Below are positions 11,269 to 19,223 of a stretch of 64,000 bases of DNA, piece after piece (within the stretch, counting starts at the first letter, position 1; every line of letters begins with the position of its first letter). The DNA comes from PALSA-612 sp963711315 (lineage in GTDB: Bacteria; Actinomycetota; Thermoleophilia; Gaiellales; Gaiellaceae), in contig CAVQDQ010000003.1 in the NCBI GenBank assembly GCA_963711315.1, positions 372,001-436,000 on the forward strand. The letters are read 5' to 3'. The notes beneath the pieces are model-generated. The model had not been told where the DNA came from and did not search any database. It saw only the letters and a list, made by a program, of their open reading frames with translations. The translations under genes and the position numbers were made by a program.

Positions 11269-11299
11269 TACCATCGGCCTCGCCCGCGCAGCAGCGGGC
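11269..11299 (+). promoter_or_regulatory. rpsT upstream region: -10 candidate and 5'-UTR hairpin
   Basis: TACCAT (11269-11274) fits the TANNNT -10 pattern, with no convincing -35. About 8 nt later a 6-bp perfect hairpin, GCCCGC/GCGGGC (11282-11287 and 11294-11299), is followed by CCTTTT, immediately before the rpsT ATG at 11310. The hairpin plus T-run resembles a weak terminator or an autoregulatory leader. Confidence 0.45.
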
Positions 11300-11309
11300 C
11301 TTTTCTCGT

Positions 11310-11570
11310 ATGCCGAACATCCACCAGCAGAAGAAGCGCGTCCGCATTGCCGAGCGCCAGAACGCGGAGAACGTCCGCTACCGCTCGACCGTACGCACGC
11401 TCACGCGCAAGCTGCGCGACGCGGCGGCCGAGGGCGACAAGGACGCAGTGCAGACCGCTCACCGCGATCTCGTGCGGTGGCTCGACCGCGCCGTCACGCG
11501 CGGCGCGCTGCACAGGAACACCGCCTCCCGCCGCAAGGCGCAGGCGGCGAAGCTCGTCGCCAGCGACTAG
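11310..11570 (+). CDS. rpsT: 30S ribosomal protein S20
   Basis: Primary 16S-binding ribosomal protein bS20. 86 residues from ATG 11310: MPNIHQQKKRVRIAERQN, then VRTLTRKL and the C-terminal GALHRNTASRRKAQAAKLV, which match the family along its length. The open frame extends upstream to 11211, but that part runs through the intergenic inverted repeat. It is monocistronic on the plus strand and its stop overlaps the convergent holA stop in a shared CTAG (11567-11570). Confidence 0.95.
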   Translation: MPNIHQQKKRVRIAERQNAENVRYRSTVRTLTRKLRDAAAEGDKDAVQTAHRDLVRWLDRAVTRGALHRNTASRRKAQAAKLVASD

Positions 11571-12532
11571 CGGCTCACCTCGACGAGCGCGCGCTCGAGC
11601 TCGAGGTCGTCGGGCAGCGGACTGCCGCCCTTCAGCGCGACGTCGAGCTCGGCCAGTCGCACGAGCGCGGCCGCGAGCTCGTTCTCACCCCAGTTCTCGG
11701 CTGCGGCGAAGGCCTTCCTGACCGGAAACTCGCTGCGGCGCTTGAGCCGCTTCGTCGCCTCGGTCGCGCCGATGCCTTCCTGGGAAAACCTGCGACAGGC
11801 GCTGACGAGGGCAACATGGTCTCCCAGCTTCCAAGCGATGCCGCTCGGCGTATCGCCGCGCCGAAGCATCCGCTGGGCAGCGGTGAGGACGCCGGCCATG
11901 TTGCGCTCCGACCAGGCATCGGTCAGCGTCCACGGCTTCACGGGCCCGCGCGGCAGCACCATCTCTTCGACGTGCTCGGCGGTGACCTCCTCGCCCTGTG
12001 CCCAGAGCGCGAGCTTCTCAGCCTCGAGCCGCAGCTCGTCCGAGTTCTCCCCGACGAGCTCTACGAGCAGGCGGCAGGCGTCTGGGTGAGCCTTCGCTTC
12101 GAGCTGCTTGAACTGCTCTGCCACCCAGGGCACGAGCTTCCTCTCCGAAGCCTCGTAGAGCAGTAGCTCGGCGACTTTTGCAAGTGGCGAGCCTTTCTTG
12201 GCCTCCTCGGCGACGAGCGCGAGCACCGTGTCCGGCGCGGGCGCCTTCGCGTAGGCGGCGACAGCCTGGACGTCGGCCGCCCTCCAGCCTCCAGCCAGCC
12301 GGCCCTCCTTGTTCCTGTGGCCGTCGACCTCCGTCACGATCACGAGCCGGCCGCCGGCCGCGAACAGGCCGAGCGCATTGCACGCCGCCACCGCATCGTC
12401 GCCAGACACCGACTCCGCCGACAAGTGCTCGATGCCCGCCGGGTCGAACAACGCCTTGAGGCGGTCGACGGCGCGCTGCACCTTCGGCCGGTCGGAGCCG
12501 GCGATCAGGTAGACGGGCTTCAGGTCGACCAC
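11567..12532 (-). CDS. holA: DNA polymerase III subunit delta (clamp-loader HolA)
   Basis: Delta subunit of the clamp loader, which opens the beta clamp. 321 residues with the HolA layout: N-terminal KPVYLIAGSDRPKVQRAVDRL, a middle FDPAGIEHLSAES region, AFVEAL-like segment PWVAEQFKQLEAKAHPDA, and a C-terminal helical collar with LAELDVALKGG near the end. Lies between comEC and rpsT, a common position (comEA-comEC-holA-rpsT). Converges on rpsT with a 4-nt stop overlap. Confidence 0.9.
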   Translation of the reverse strand: MVDLKPVYLIAGSDRPKVQRAVDRLKALFDPAGIEHLSAESVSGDDAVAACNALGLFAAGGRLVIVTEVDGHRNKEGRLAGGWRAADVQAVAAYAKAPAPDTVLALVAEEAKKGSPLAKVAELLLYEASERKLVPWVAEQFKQLEAKAHPDACRLLVELVGENSDELRLEAEKLALWAQGEEVTAEHVEEMVLPRGPVKPWTLTDAWSERNMAGVLTAAQRMLRRGDTPSGIAWKLGDHVALVSACRRFSQEGIGATEATKRLKRRSEFPVRKAFAAAENWGENELAAALVRLAELDVALKGGSPLPDDLELERALVEVSR

Positions 12533-12541
12533 GTCGTCACT

Positions 12542-14801
12542 CTAGTCCTCGGTCGCGACGCTGAGCCGGCGGCCGTCCGACTCGATCGTGACTGCGCCGT
12601 CGCGGTCGGTCCGGTAGACGGCAAGGCCGGGAGCGGCGTCGAGCGCGGCGAGCGTTTCGGGCGTCGGATGGCCGTATGTGTTGCCCTCGCCGACCGAGAT
12701 CACCGCGACACGGGGCCGGAGCTCCTCGAGCAGCGCCGGCAGCAGCGCATCGGCCGAGCCGTGGTGGGAGACCTTGAGCACCTCGACCGGCGGCAGGCGA
12801 AGCGCCAATAGCACGGGCGACTCCGCGTCGGCGCCGAGCAGGACGTCGGTCTCGCCATACGAGATCAGACAGACGGTTGCCCGGAGGTTCGGGTCCTCGC
12901 TCGCCACGCCGGGGCCGTCCGGCCAGAGCACACGGACACGCAGCCTGCCAATCGCGTACTCGAGCCCTGGCCGCGCCGTGACGACGGGAACGCGGTGCTC
13001 CTTCGCTTCGGCCATCGCCGCGCGCTCCTCGGGAACCGATGACGCCAACCTCGGGTCGATCACCGCACCTACATGGGTGCTGCTCAGAACATCGGCAGCG
13101 CCGCCGATGTGGTCCCGCTGCGGATGCGTCAGCACCAACAGCGACAGCTCGTGGATGCCGAACCGCCGCAGCTGACGCGCCACGTTCGCCTCCGGTGGGC
13201 CCTGGTCGACGAGCATTGAGCCCTGCGGCACCTGTAGCAGCGTCGCGTCGCCCTGGCCGACGTCGAGGAACGTGACGCGCAGCCCCGATGGTGGCGGGAT
13301 GCCGGGGTCGGGCGCGGCTCGCCACGCTATGGCCACCAATCCGATGGCGGCCGCGAGCATCGCCACCGTTCGCGATCGCCGCGCGATGACGATGGTCGCG
13401 GCCAGCCCGACTCCCGCCGTGAGCACAGCGTGTGTCGAGATCCGCGCGTACGGCAGAGCCGACACTAGCCCGCGCGCAGACGACGAGGTACGCGGCCAGC
13501 CACCCGTCGAGCCAGCTGAGCAGGGCCGCGACATCGGGCACGAGCGGATGGAGCACCGCGGAGAGGAGTCCGATGCCCAGCAACGGCGCCACCACCGGAG
13601 CCGCCATCGCATTCGCGATCACCGAGTAGGCGGGCACCGAGCCGAACTGGAAGAGGAGGATCGGCGCGGTTGCGACTCCGCACGCGATCGAGACGGCGAC
13701 CACTGCCGCCGCTGCCCGCGGCACCGGATACCCCTCGAGCCGGAGCATGAGGCGAGGAACGAGCGTGAAGATCGCTGCGACCGCGGCGAACGAGAGCTGG
13801 AAGCCGGAGTCGAGCAGGTTGTACGGGCTCCAGGCGAGCAGCACCAGCGCTCCGAGCAGCAAAAACCACCAGCGATCGCGCTCCCGCCCGCAGATCCAGG
13901 CGAGCGATGCGAGCGCCCCAGCGACACCGGCGCGGACGACAGATGGCTGCGCGCCGACCGCGAGGACGTAGGCCCCGATGGCTGCGAGCGCTCCCACCTG
14001 GCCCGCCATGCGCGGGATGCCGAGCAGCCACGCCACGAGCAGGATTCCGCCCGCGACGAGCGCGACGTTCTGACCCGAGACGGCAAGCAGGTGATAGAGG
14101 CCGGACGCCCGAAACGCGTCGCGCAGCGACTGGTCAAGCCCTTCGTCCTCCCCGAGCACGATCCCGAGCAGCACCGCGCGCCGCTCGCCGGAGACGCCCG
14201 ATGCAAGCGCCGTGCCGATGGCGGACCGCAGTCGGTCGGCCACCCCGCCGAGGCCGCCTCGGCGACCGACGATCTCGGGATCCCGTCCCTTCAGGACCAC
14301 GTGCACGCCGTGACGGCGGAGCCAGGCTCGCTCGTCGAAGCCGTCTTCGGCGCTCCTCGGCTCGGCGACGAGCACGGGGAGGCGAAGCACGGATCCCTGG
14401 GGCGGCGAACGGCCCAGGGGCAGCTGCAGCAGAACCGGTTCGCTGACGCTGCGACCCGCGAAGGCTTCGACGCGCGCGGGAAGGCGGACGGCGTACTGCG
14501 TGCGGCGTGCCGGGCCTGTCACGACTACGCGTGCCACCGCTGCCCGCCCGACCTCGGCCGACAAAGGGCTGCGGTCGATCGCGTCGAGCCGTAGTGAGCC
14601 CCACCAGCAGCCGGCGAGCGCCAGACCCATGGCCAGAAGCACGAACCGCGCTCGCGGAATCGCTGTCGCGGCGACAGTCGCTAAGGCAGCCAACGCCGGC
14701 ACGACCAGCCCCTCCGCCCTGTGGACGTTGGCGGTCGCGATCCCGGCACAGAGGCCGGCGAGCAGCACGTGCGGCACGTGGAGCGAGAGCTGCCGCATCA
14801 C
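12542..14801 (-). CDS. comEC: Competence protein ComEC/Rec2, one frameshift
   Basis: Membrane channel for single-stranded DNA uptake. The N-terminal frame from GTG 14801 (alternative ATG 14798) carries the OB-like domain (VTGPARRTQYAVRL) and the competence domain with LYHLLAVSGQNVALVAG. It runs to about 13475, where the frame changes; the C-terminal metallo-beta-lactamase-like domain continues in another frame to 12542 (LRVTFLDVGQGDATLLQ, LTHPQRDHIGG, LKVSHHGS). The break lies at 13469-13479, where the plus strand reads CCCGCGCGCAG, and corresponds to one extra base. All domains are otherwise intact, so a sequencing slip is more likely than a true pseudogene. Its start overlaps the comEA stop. 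Confidence 0.88.
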
Positions 14802-15391
14802 GGCACGACCAGCTCCCGAAGCTCCTCGATCGTCGCCGGACCGATCCCGGGCACGGCATCGAGCTCCTCGACCGAGCGAAATGCGCCGTGGCCGGTTCGG
14901 TAATCGAGGATCTTCTGCGCCGTGACGGGACCGACGCCGGGCAGCGTGTCCAGCTGCTCGAGTGTCGCCGCGCTCAGGCTCACCGGCCCCGCGACAGCAC
15001 TCGCAGCGGTGGCGCCGGATGCAGGAACCCCTCCTGCAACCTTGCGCGGCACCAGCACCTGCTGCCCGTCTGCGAGCGGTGCAGCGAGGTTCAGCGCCTC
15101 GAGAAACGCCTTCGGTGCGGGACCGCCCGCGCGCTGGATCGCGTCTGCGACGCGTGACCCGTCGGCGAGCCGATAGAGCCCGGGGCGGCGCACGGCTCCG
15201 GCGACGTCCACGACGAGCTTCGGCCTGACAGCAGGTCCCGCACGAACGCGAACAGGAGCAGCGGCGGGCGCCGAGGTCGTCTCGGAGCGGTCGAGCCAGC
15301 GTGCGCCGAGCAGGAGCAGGACGGCGAGGCCCAGAGCGACGGTGATGGCCTGCCGGCGCGTGACCGGGAACGACGACACGTTGTCGATCAT
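14798..15391 (-). CDS. comEA: DNA-binding competence protein ComEA
   Basis: Membrane-anchored dsDNA receptor for DNA uptake. 197 residues: N-terminal transmembrane anchor (AITVALGLAVLLLLGARWL), an SLBB domain (VDVAGAVRRPGLYRLADGSR to GQQVLVPR), a Ser/Ala-rich linker, and a C-terminal helix-hairpin-helix pair (LEQLDTLPGVGPVTAQKILD and LDAVPGIGPATIEEL). Overlaps comEC by 4 nt. Together they form a minimal comEA-comEC transformation operon; no comEB or pilus gene is seen here. Confidence 0.92.
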   Translation of the reverse strand: MIDNVSSFPVTRRQAITVALGLAVLLLLGARWLDRSETTSAPAAAPVRVRAGPAVRPKLVVDVAGAVRRPGLYRLADGSRVADAIQRAGGPAPKAFLEALNLAAPLADGQQVLVPRKVAGGVPASGATAASAVAGPVSLSAATLEQLDTLPGVGPVTAQKILDYRTGHGAFRSVEELDAVPGIGPATIEELRELVVP

Positions 15392-15432
15392 GACAACGAT
15401 CGTGTTACGTGTCTGTGCCTTCTGTGTGCCGG

Positions 15433-17814
15433 TTAGACCACGAAGTTCACGAGCTTGCGCGGGACGACGACCGCCTGGCGGATCTCCTTCTCGTCGAGGT
15501 GCGCCTGCACCTTCTCCGATCCCTTGGCCAGCTCGATGAGCTCGTCGTCGCTCAACGTCGCAGCTGCCTCAACACGGTCGCGCACGCGACCGTTCACCTG
15601 GATGACGAGCTCGAACACCTCCCGCTCGAGGAGCGCCGGATCCGCCTCCGGCCAGGGCGTCGTCCACAGCCGCTCGTGCCCCAGCACGCTCCACAGCTCC
15701 TCGGCGATGTGCGGCGCGTACGGCTGGATCAAGGAGACGGCGCTCTCCGCAGCCAACCGTGCGGCCGGATCGGACGTCTCGCGCGACAGCTCGTTGACGA
15801 GCTCCATGATCGCGGCGATAGCGGTGTTGTAGGCCTGCCGCCGCCTGATGTCGTCGGTCACCTTCGCGATCGTCTCGTGTGCCTTGCGCGCCAGCGGCGT
15901 GTCGATCGAGCCGTCAGCCGCGCCGCCCTCTGCCACCTCATGGACGAGCCGCCATAGGCGCCGCAGGAAGCGCGCGATGCCCTCGACGCCCGAGGGCGTC
16001 CACTCCATGTCCTGGTCGGCGGGACCCAGGAAGAGGATGTAGAGCCGCACGGCGTCGGCGCCATGCATGGCCACGAGCTGGTCGGGACCCTCGACGTTGC
16101 CCTTCGACTTCGACATCTTCGTGCCGCCCAGCTGCACCCAACCCTGGTGGAAGACGCTGGCGAACGGCTCACGGAAGCCGACGAGACCCATCTCGTTCAT
16201 GACCTTCACGAAGAAGCGCGAGTACAGGAGGTGCCCGGTGGCGTGGTCGATGCCGCCGATGTACTGATCGACGGGAGCCCAGTAGTCGACGATGCGCCGA
16301 TCGAACGGTGTGGAGTCGTTGTGCGGATCGACGTAGCGCAGGAAGTACCAGGCCGAGTCGACGAACGTGTCCATCGTGTCCGCTTCTCGCTTTCCCGGCT
16401 TCCCACAAGATGGGCAGGGCACGTTGATCCATTCCTCGTTGGAAGCGAGCGGCGGGACGCCCTTCGGACGGTAGTCGTCGACCTCGGGCAGCAGCAGCGG
16501 CAGCTCGTCGTCGGGGACTGGGACGAGACCGCAGTCGTCGCAGTAGACGATCGGGATGGGGGCGCCCCAGTAGCGCTGGCGCGAGAAGCTCCAGTCCCGG
16601 AGCCGATACGAGACGGCAGGCTCGCCCTTCCCGTCAGCGCGCAGGCGTTCGACGATCGCCGCCTTTCCCTCGTCGGCGGGCAGGCCGTCGAACTCGCCCG
16701 AGTTGACGAGCACGCCGTCCTCGGTGATTACCTCGACGATCGGCAGGTCGAACCGCTCGGCGAACTCGCGGTCGCGTTCGTCATGGGCGGGCACCGCCAT
16801 GATCGCCCCTGTGCCGTACTCCATCAGCACGTAGTCGGCGACGTAGACAGGCAGCTCGTCGCCGTTGACCGGGTTCGTCGCCTGGAGACCCGTGAAGACG
16901 CCTGTCTTCTCCTCCTCCGTCGCCCGCTCCTCGCCGCGCCGCGCCGCCGTCTGCTTCGCGTATGCCTGGACGTCCTCCGAGTCGATGCGCTCGACCAGGG
17001 GATGCTCGGGCGCGAGAACGAAGAACGTCGCGCCGAACAGCGTGTCGGGGCGGGTGGTGAAGACGGGAACGTCCGTGTCGAGCTCGTCGATTCGGAACAG
17101 GATTTCCGCCCCCTCAGAGCGGCCGATCCAGTTGCGTTGGATCGCCTTCGTTCGCTCAGGCCAGCCGCCTGCACCCTCGGGCAGGTCGTACTCGAGCAGC
17201 TCGTCGGCATACTCGGTGATGCGGAAGAACCACTGCTCGAGGTTGCGCGCCTCCACCTGGGCTCCGCAGCGCCAGCAGCGGCCGTCGACGACGTGCTCGT
17301 TTGCCACGACGGTCTGGTCGTTCGGACACCAGTTGACCGGAGCCGCCTTGCGGTAGGCGAGGCCCCGCTCGAACAGCCGTAGGAAGAGCCACTGGGTCCA
17401 GTGGTAGAAGCCGACCTCGTGAGCCGAGACCTCGCGGTCCCAGTCGATCGCCCAGCCGAGTCGCTTCATCTGCTCGCGGATGACAACGATGTAGCGCTCC
17501 GTGATCTCGCGCGGATGACCGCCTTCTGCGATGGCTGCGTTCTCGGCCGGCAGCCCGAACGAGTCGAAGCCCATCGGGCGCAGCACTCGCCAGCCGCTCC
17601 GCCGTCGCAGGTGCGTCTGGACGTCGCCCATCGTGTAGTTGAGGACGTGCCCCATGTGGAGCGTCCCCGACGGGTACGGGAGCATCTCCAGCTGGTACCA
17701 GTGGCGCTGTTCACCCTCCTCGCCCAGGGCGGGGTTCGGCGTGTGGAACGCGCCCTCGTCCTCCCAGACGCGCTGCCACTTCGCCTCGATCTGTTGCGGG
17801 TCGTATCGCTCCAT
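15433..17814 (-). CDS. leuS: Leucyl-tRNA synthetase
   Basis: Class I synthetase charging tRNA-Leu. 793 residues: HIGH motif as HMGH (53-56), zinc-like insert with CPND and CWRC around 163-183, editing (CP1) domain with TTRPDT (253-258) and GTGAIMAVPAHDERD (334-348), KMSKS at 566-570, anticodon-binding region and C-terminal KLVNFVV. ATG 17814 is preceded by GGGAG. A leader containing a Leu-codon minipeptide and a terminator-like hairpin lies upstream, so expression is probably attenuated by leucine or tRNA-Leu status. Confidence 0.96.
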   Translation of the reverse strand: MERYDPQQIEAKWQRVWEDEGAFHTPNPALGEEGEQRHWYQLEMLPYPSGTLHMGHVLNYTMGDVQTHLRRRSGWRVLRPMGFDSFGLPAENAAIAEGGHPREITERYIVVIREQMKRLGWAIDWDREVSAHEVGFYHWTQWLFLRLFERGLAYRKAAPVNWCPNDQTVVANEHVVDGRCWRCGAQVEARNLEQWFFRITEYADELLEYDLPEGAGGWPERTKAIQRNWIGRSEGAEILFRIDELDTDVPVFTTRPDTLFGATFFVLAPEHPLVERIDSEDVQAYAKQTAARRGEERATEEEKTGVFTGLQATNPVNGDELPVYVADYVLMEYGTGAIMAVPAHDERDREFAERFDLPIVEVITEDGVLVNSGEFDGLPADEGKAAIVERLRADGKGEPAVSYRLRDWSFSRQRYWGAPIPIVYCDDCGLVPVPDDELPLLLPEVDDYRPKGVPPLASNEEWINVPCPSCGKPGKREADTMDTFVDSAWYFLRYVDPHNDSTPFDRRIVDYWAPVDQYIGGIDHATGHLLYSRFFVKVMNEMGLVGFREPFASVFHQGWVQLGGTKMSKSKGNVEGPDQLVAMHGADAVRLYILFLGPADQDMEWTPSGVEGIARFLRRLWRLVHEVAEGGAADGSIDTPLARKAHETIAKVTDDIRRRQAYNTAIAAIMELVNELSRETSDPAARLAAESAVSLIQPYAPHIAEELWSVLGHERLWTTPWPEADPALLEREVFELVIQVNGRVRDRVEAAATLSDDELIELAKGSEKVQAHLDEKEIRQAVVVPRKLVNFVV

Positions 17815-17830
17815 CCGTCTCCCTACGGGA

Positions 17831-17856
17831 ATAAAAAAGCCTCTCGGGTGAGAGGC
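17831..17856 (-). terminator. U-tailed hairpin in the leuS leader (attenuator)
   Basis: On the minus strand GCCTCTC (17856-17850) pairs perfectly with GAGAGGC (17845-17839) around a 4-nt loop and runs directly into TTTTTTAT. This is a textbook intrinsic terminator only 17 nt before the leuS ATG and downstream of its promoter, so it must be conditional for leuS to be expressed. Confidence 0.85.
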
Positions 17857-17896
17857 CGTGGGAAGCCGACGCGGCGTCGCCGCGGTGCTCCCTGCT

Positions 17897-17917
17897 CTAT
17901 GCGAGAAGGCCTTGCAT
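17897..17917 (-). CDS. Putative leuS leader peptide (MQGLLA)
   Basis: A six-codon reading frame, ATG CAA GGC CTT CTC GCA TAG, between the putative leuS promoter and the attenuator hairpin. Two adjacent leucine codons form a third of the peptide, the classic arrangement for ribosome-mediated attenuation. The ATG would be about 10 nt after the -10 box, so it would be translated almost leaderless. The frame also lies in a weak hairpin (GCT/AGC and ATGC/GCAT arms, 17894-17925) with CTT/CTC in its terminal loop. Inference; too short for statistical support. Confidence 0.5.
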   Translation of the reverse strand: MQGLLA

Positions 17918-17927
17918 CTCTAAGCAC

Positions 17928-17956
17928 AGTGTAACGCCTGCTAGCGTCGAAGTCAT
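17928..17956 (-). promoter_or_regulatory. Putative leuS promoter overlapping the lysA start codon
   Basis: Reading the minus strand, -35 ATGACT (17956-17951; 4 of 6 matches to TTGACA) and -10 TACACT (17933-17928; TANNNT) are separated by exactly 17 bp. The -35 box includes two bases of the divergent lysA start codon (17955-17957), so the two promoters are interleaved. Confidence 0.5.
17942..17947 (+). promoter_or_regulatory. Possible lysA -10 box
   Basis: TAGCGT fits TANNNT and ends 7 nt before the lysA ATG, which would make lysA leaderless. No -35 match at 17 bp. The same hexamer at a similar distance (9 nt) precedes the copD-like gene start at 39032. Confidence 0.3.
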
Positions 17957-19223
17957 GTCGGAGCTGCCGCTCTTCCCCGACTCGGCGGCGGTCGAAGGCG
18001 GCGAACTGAGGCTCGGCGGCGTAACTGCGTCGTCTCTCGCCGAGGCCCACGGCACCCCACTCGTCGTCTACTGCGAACAGACGCTGCGTGCGAGGGCGAA
18101 GGCGTACCGCGCCGTGGCCGGCGACGCTGCCGTCCTGTACAGCGTGAAGGCGTTTCCCAACGTCGCCGTCCTCCGCGTCTTCGCAGAGGAGGGGCTCGGC
18201 GCCGAGACTTCGACGCTCGGCGAGCTGGCGTTCGCCCGCAGCGCCGGCATCGGCGGCGAGAAGATCGTGCTGGACGGGAACAACAAGGCCGATGAGGAGC
18301 TCGCAGCGGCGGCAGAAGTCGACTGCCTTGTCGTGCTCGATGCTCCCGACGACGCCGAGCGGGCAGCGGCCGCCGGCGTGCGCCGCGTCCTCGTCCGGGT
18401 CACTCCGGGCATCGACGCCGACACGCACTGGGCGATCGCCACCGGCCATCGCGGCTCGAAGTTCGGGCTGACGCCGGAGCAGGCGTCCGCGACGCTCGCG
18501 CGCTGCGGCGAGCTCGGCCTCGACGCTCAGGGCCTCCATGTCCACATCGGCTCGCAGCTCCTTGGCGTCGGCGCCGAGCGGATGGCGATCGACTGGCTCG
18601 CCGCGTTCGCCGCCGACTGCCGCACCGAGCTCGGCTGGACGCCGTCCGTCGTCGACCTCGGGGGCGGCCTCGGCATTCCGTACACGGATGACGATCCGCA
18701 GCTGTCGGTGGAGACCTTCGTGCATGCGCTGCTCGAACGGCTCGCGCACGCCTGGTCGCTCCACGATCTGCCGCAGCCGCGCGTGATCCTCGAGCCCGGG
18801 AGATCGCTCGTGGGGCAGGCGGGCGTCACGCTCTACCGCGTCGGCGCCGTCAAGCAGGCGAGCGAGAACGTCACGTACGCCGCGGTGGACGGCGGCATGT
18901 CCGACAATCCCCGGCCGCAGCTCTACGGCGCGCGCCACACCGCGCTGCTGGCCAACCGTGCCGACGAGCCACCCGCCGGCACCTACTCGATCTGCGGCAA
19001 GCACTGCGAGTCGGCGGACGTGATGATCGAGCGCGCGCTGCTTCCCGAGCCGCACCGCGGCGACGTGCTTGCCGTTGCGGGGACCGGGGCATACACGCTG
19101 GGCATGAGCTCGAACTACAACGCCGTCCCGCGGCCCGCCGCTGCGCTGGTGGCAGACGGCGGCGCGCGGATAATCCGTCGCCGGGAGACAGTCGACGACG
19201 TCCTGCGGCTGGAGGTGGAGTGA
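17955..19223 (+). CDS. lysA: Diaminopimelate decarboxylase
   Basis: PLP-dependent fold-III decarboxylase making L-lysine from meso-diaminopimelate. 422 residues: PLP lysine in YSVKAFPN (K65), HIGSQ, the PLP-phosphate loop GGGLGIPY, EPGRSLV, and the C-terminal GKHCESADV with the active-site Cys of the other subunit plus GAYTLGMSSNYN. Likely leaderless. The stop overlaps the next gene as GTGA, making an operon with the DsbA-like and GNAT genes. Divergent from leuS with interlocked promoters. Confidence 0.94.
   Translation: MSELPLFPDSAAVEGGELRLGGVTASSLAEAHGTPLVVYCEQTLRARAKAYRAVAGDAAVLYSVKAFPNVAVLRVFAEEGLGAETSTLGELAFARSAGIGGEKIVLDGNNKADEELAAAAEVDCLVVLDAPDDAERAAAAGVRRVLVRVTPGIDADTHWAIATGHRGSKFGLTPEQASATLARCGELGLDAQGLHVHIGSQLLGVGAERMAIDWLAAFAADCRTELGWTPSVVDLGGGLGIPYTDDDPQLSVETFVHALLERLAHAWSLHDLPQPRVILEPGRSLVGQAGVTLYRVGAVKQASENVTYAAVDGGMSDNPRPQLYGARHTALLANRADEPPAGTYSICGKHCESADVMIERALLPEPHRGDVLAVAGTGAYTLGMSSNYNAVPRPAAALVADGGARIIRRRETVDDVLRLEVE

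Noticed and set aside
11251..11275. GGCTCGAACCC resembling a tRNA T-arm upstream of rpsT
   Set aside because: No acceptor, D or anticodon stems can be folded around it; the segment is one arm of the inverted repeat at 11197-11257.
13460..13490. Programmed ribosomal frameshift in comEC
   Set aside because: No slippery heptamer of the X-XXY-YYZ type and no need for two products; an indel in a GC tract is simpler.
17880..17893. T-box riboswitch for leuS (AGGGAGCACCGCGG similar to the T-box core)
   Set aside because: The UGGN that pairs with the tRNA acceptor end is missing and the leader is only about 90 nt, without room for an ordinary Stem I. Kept only as an alternative in the attenuator finding.
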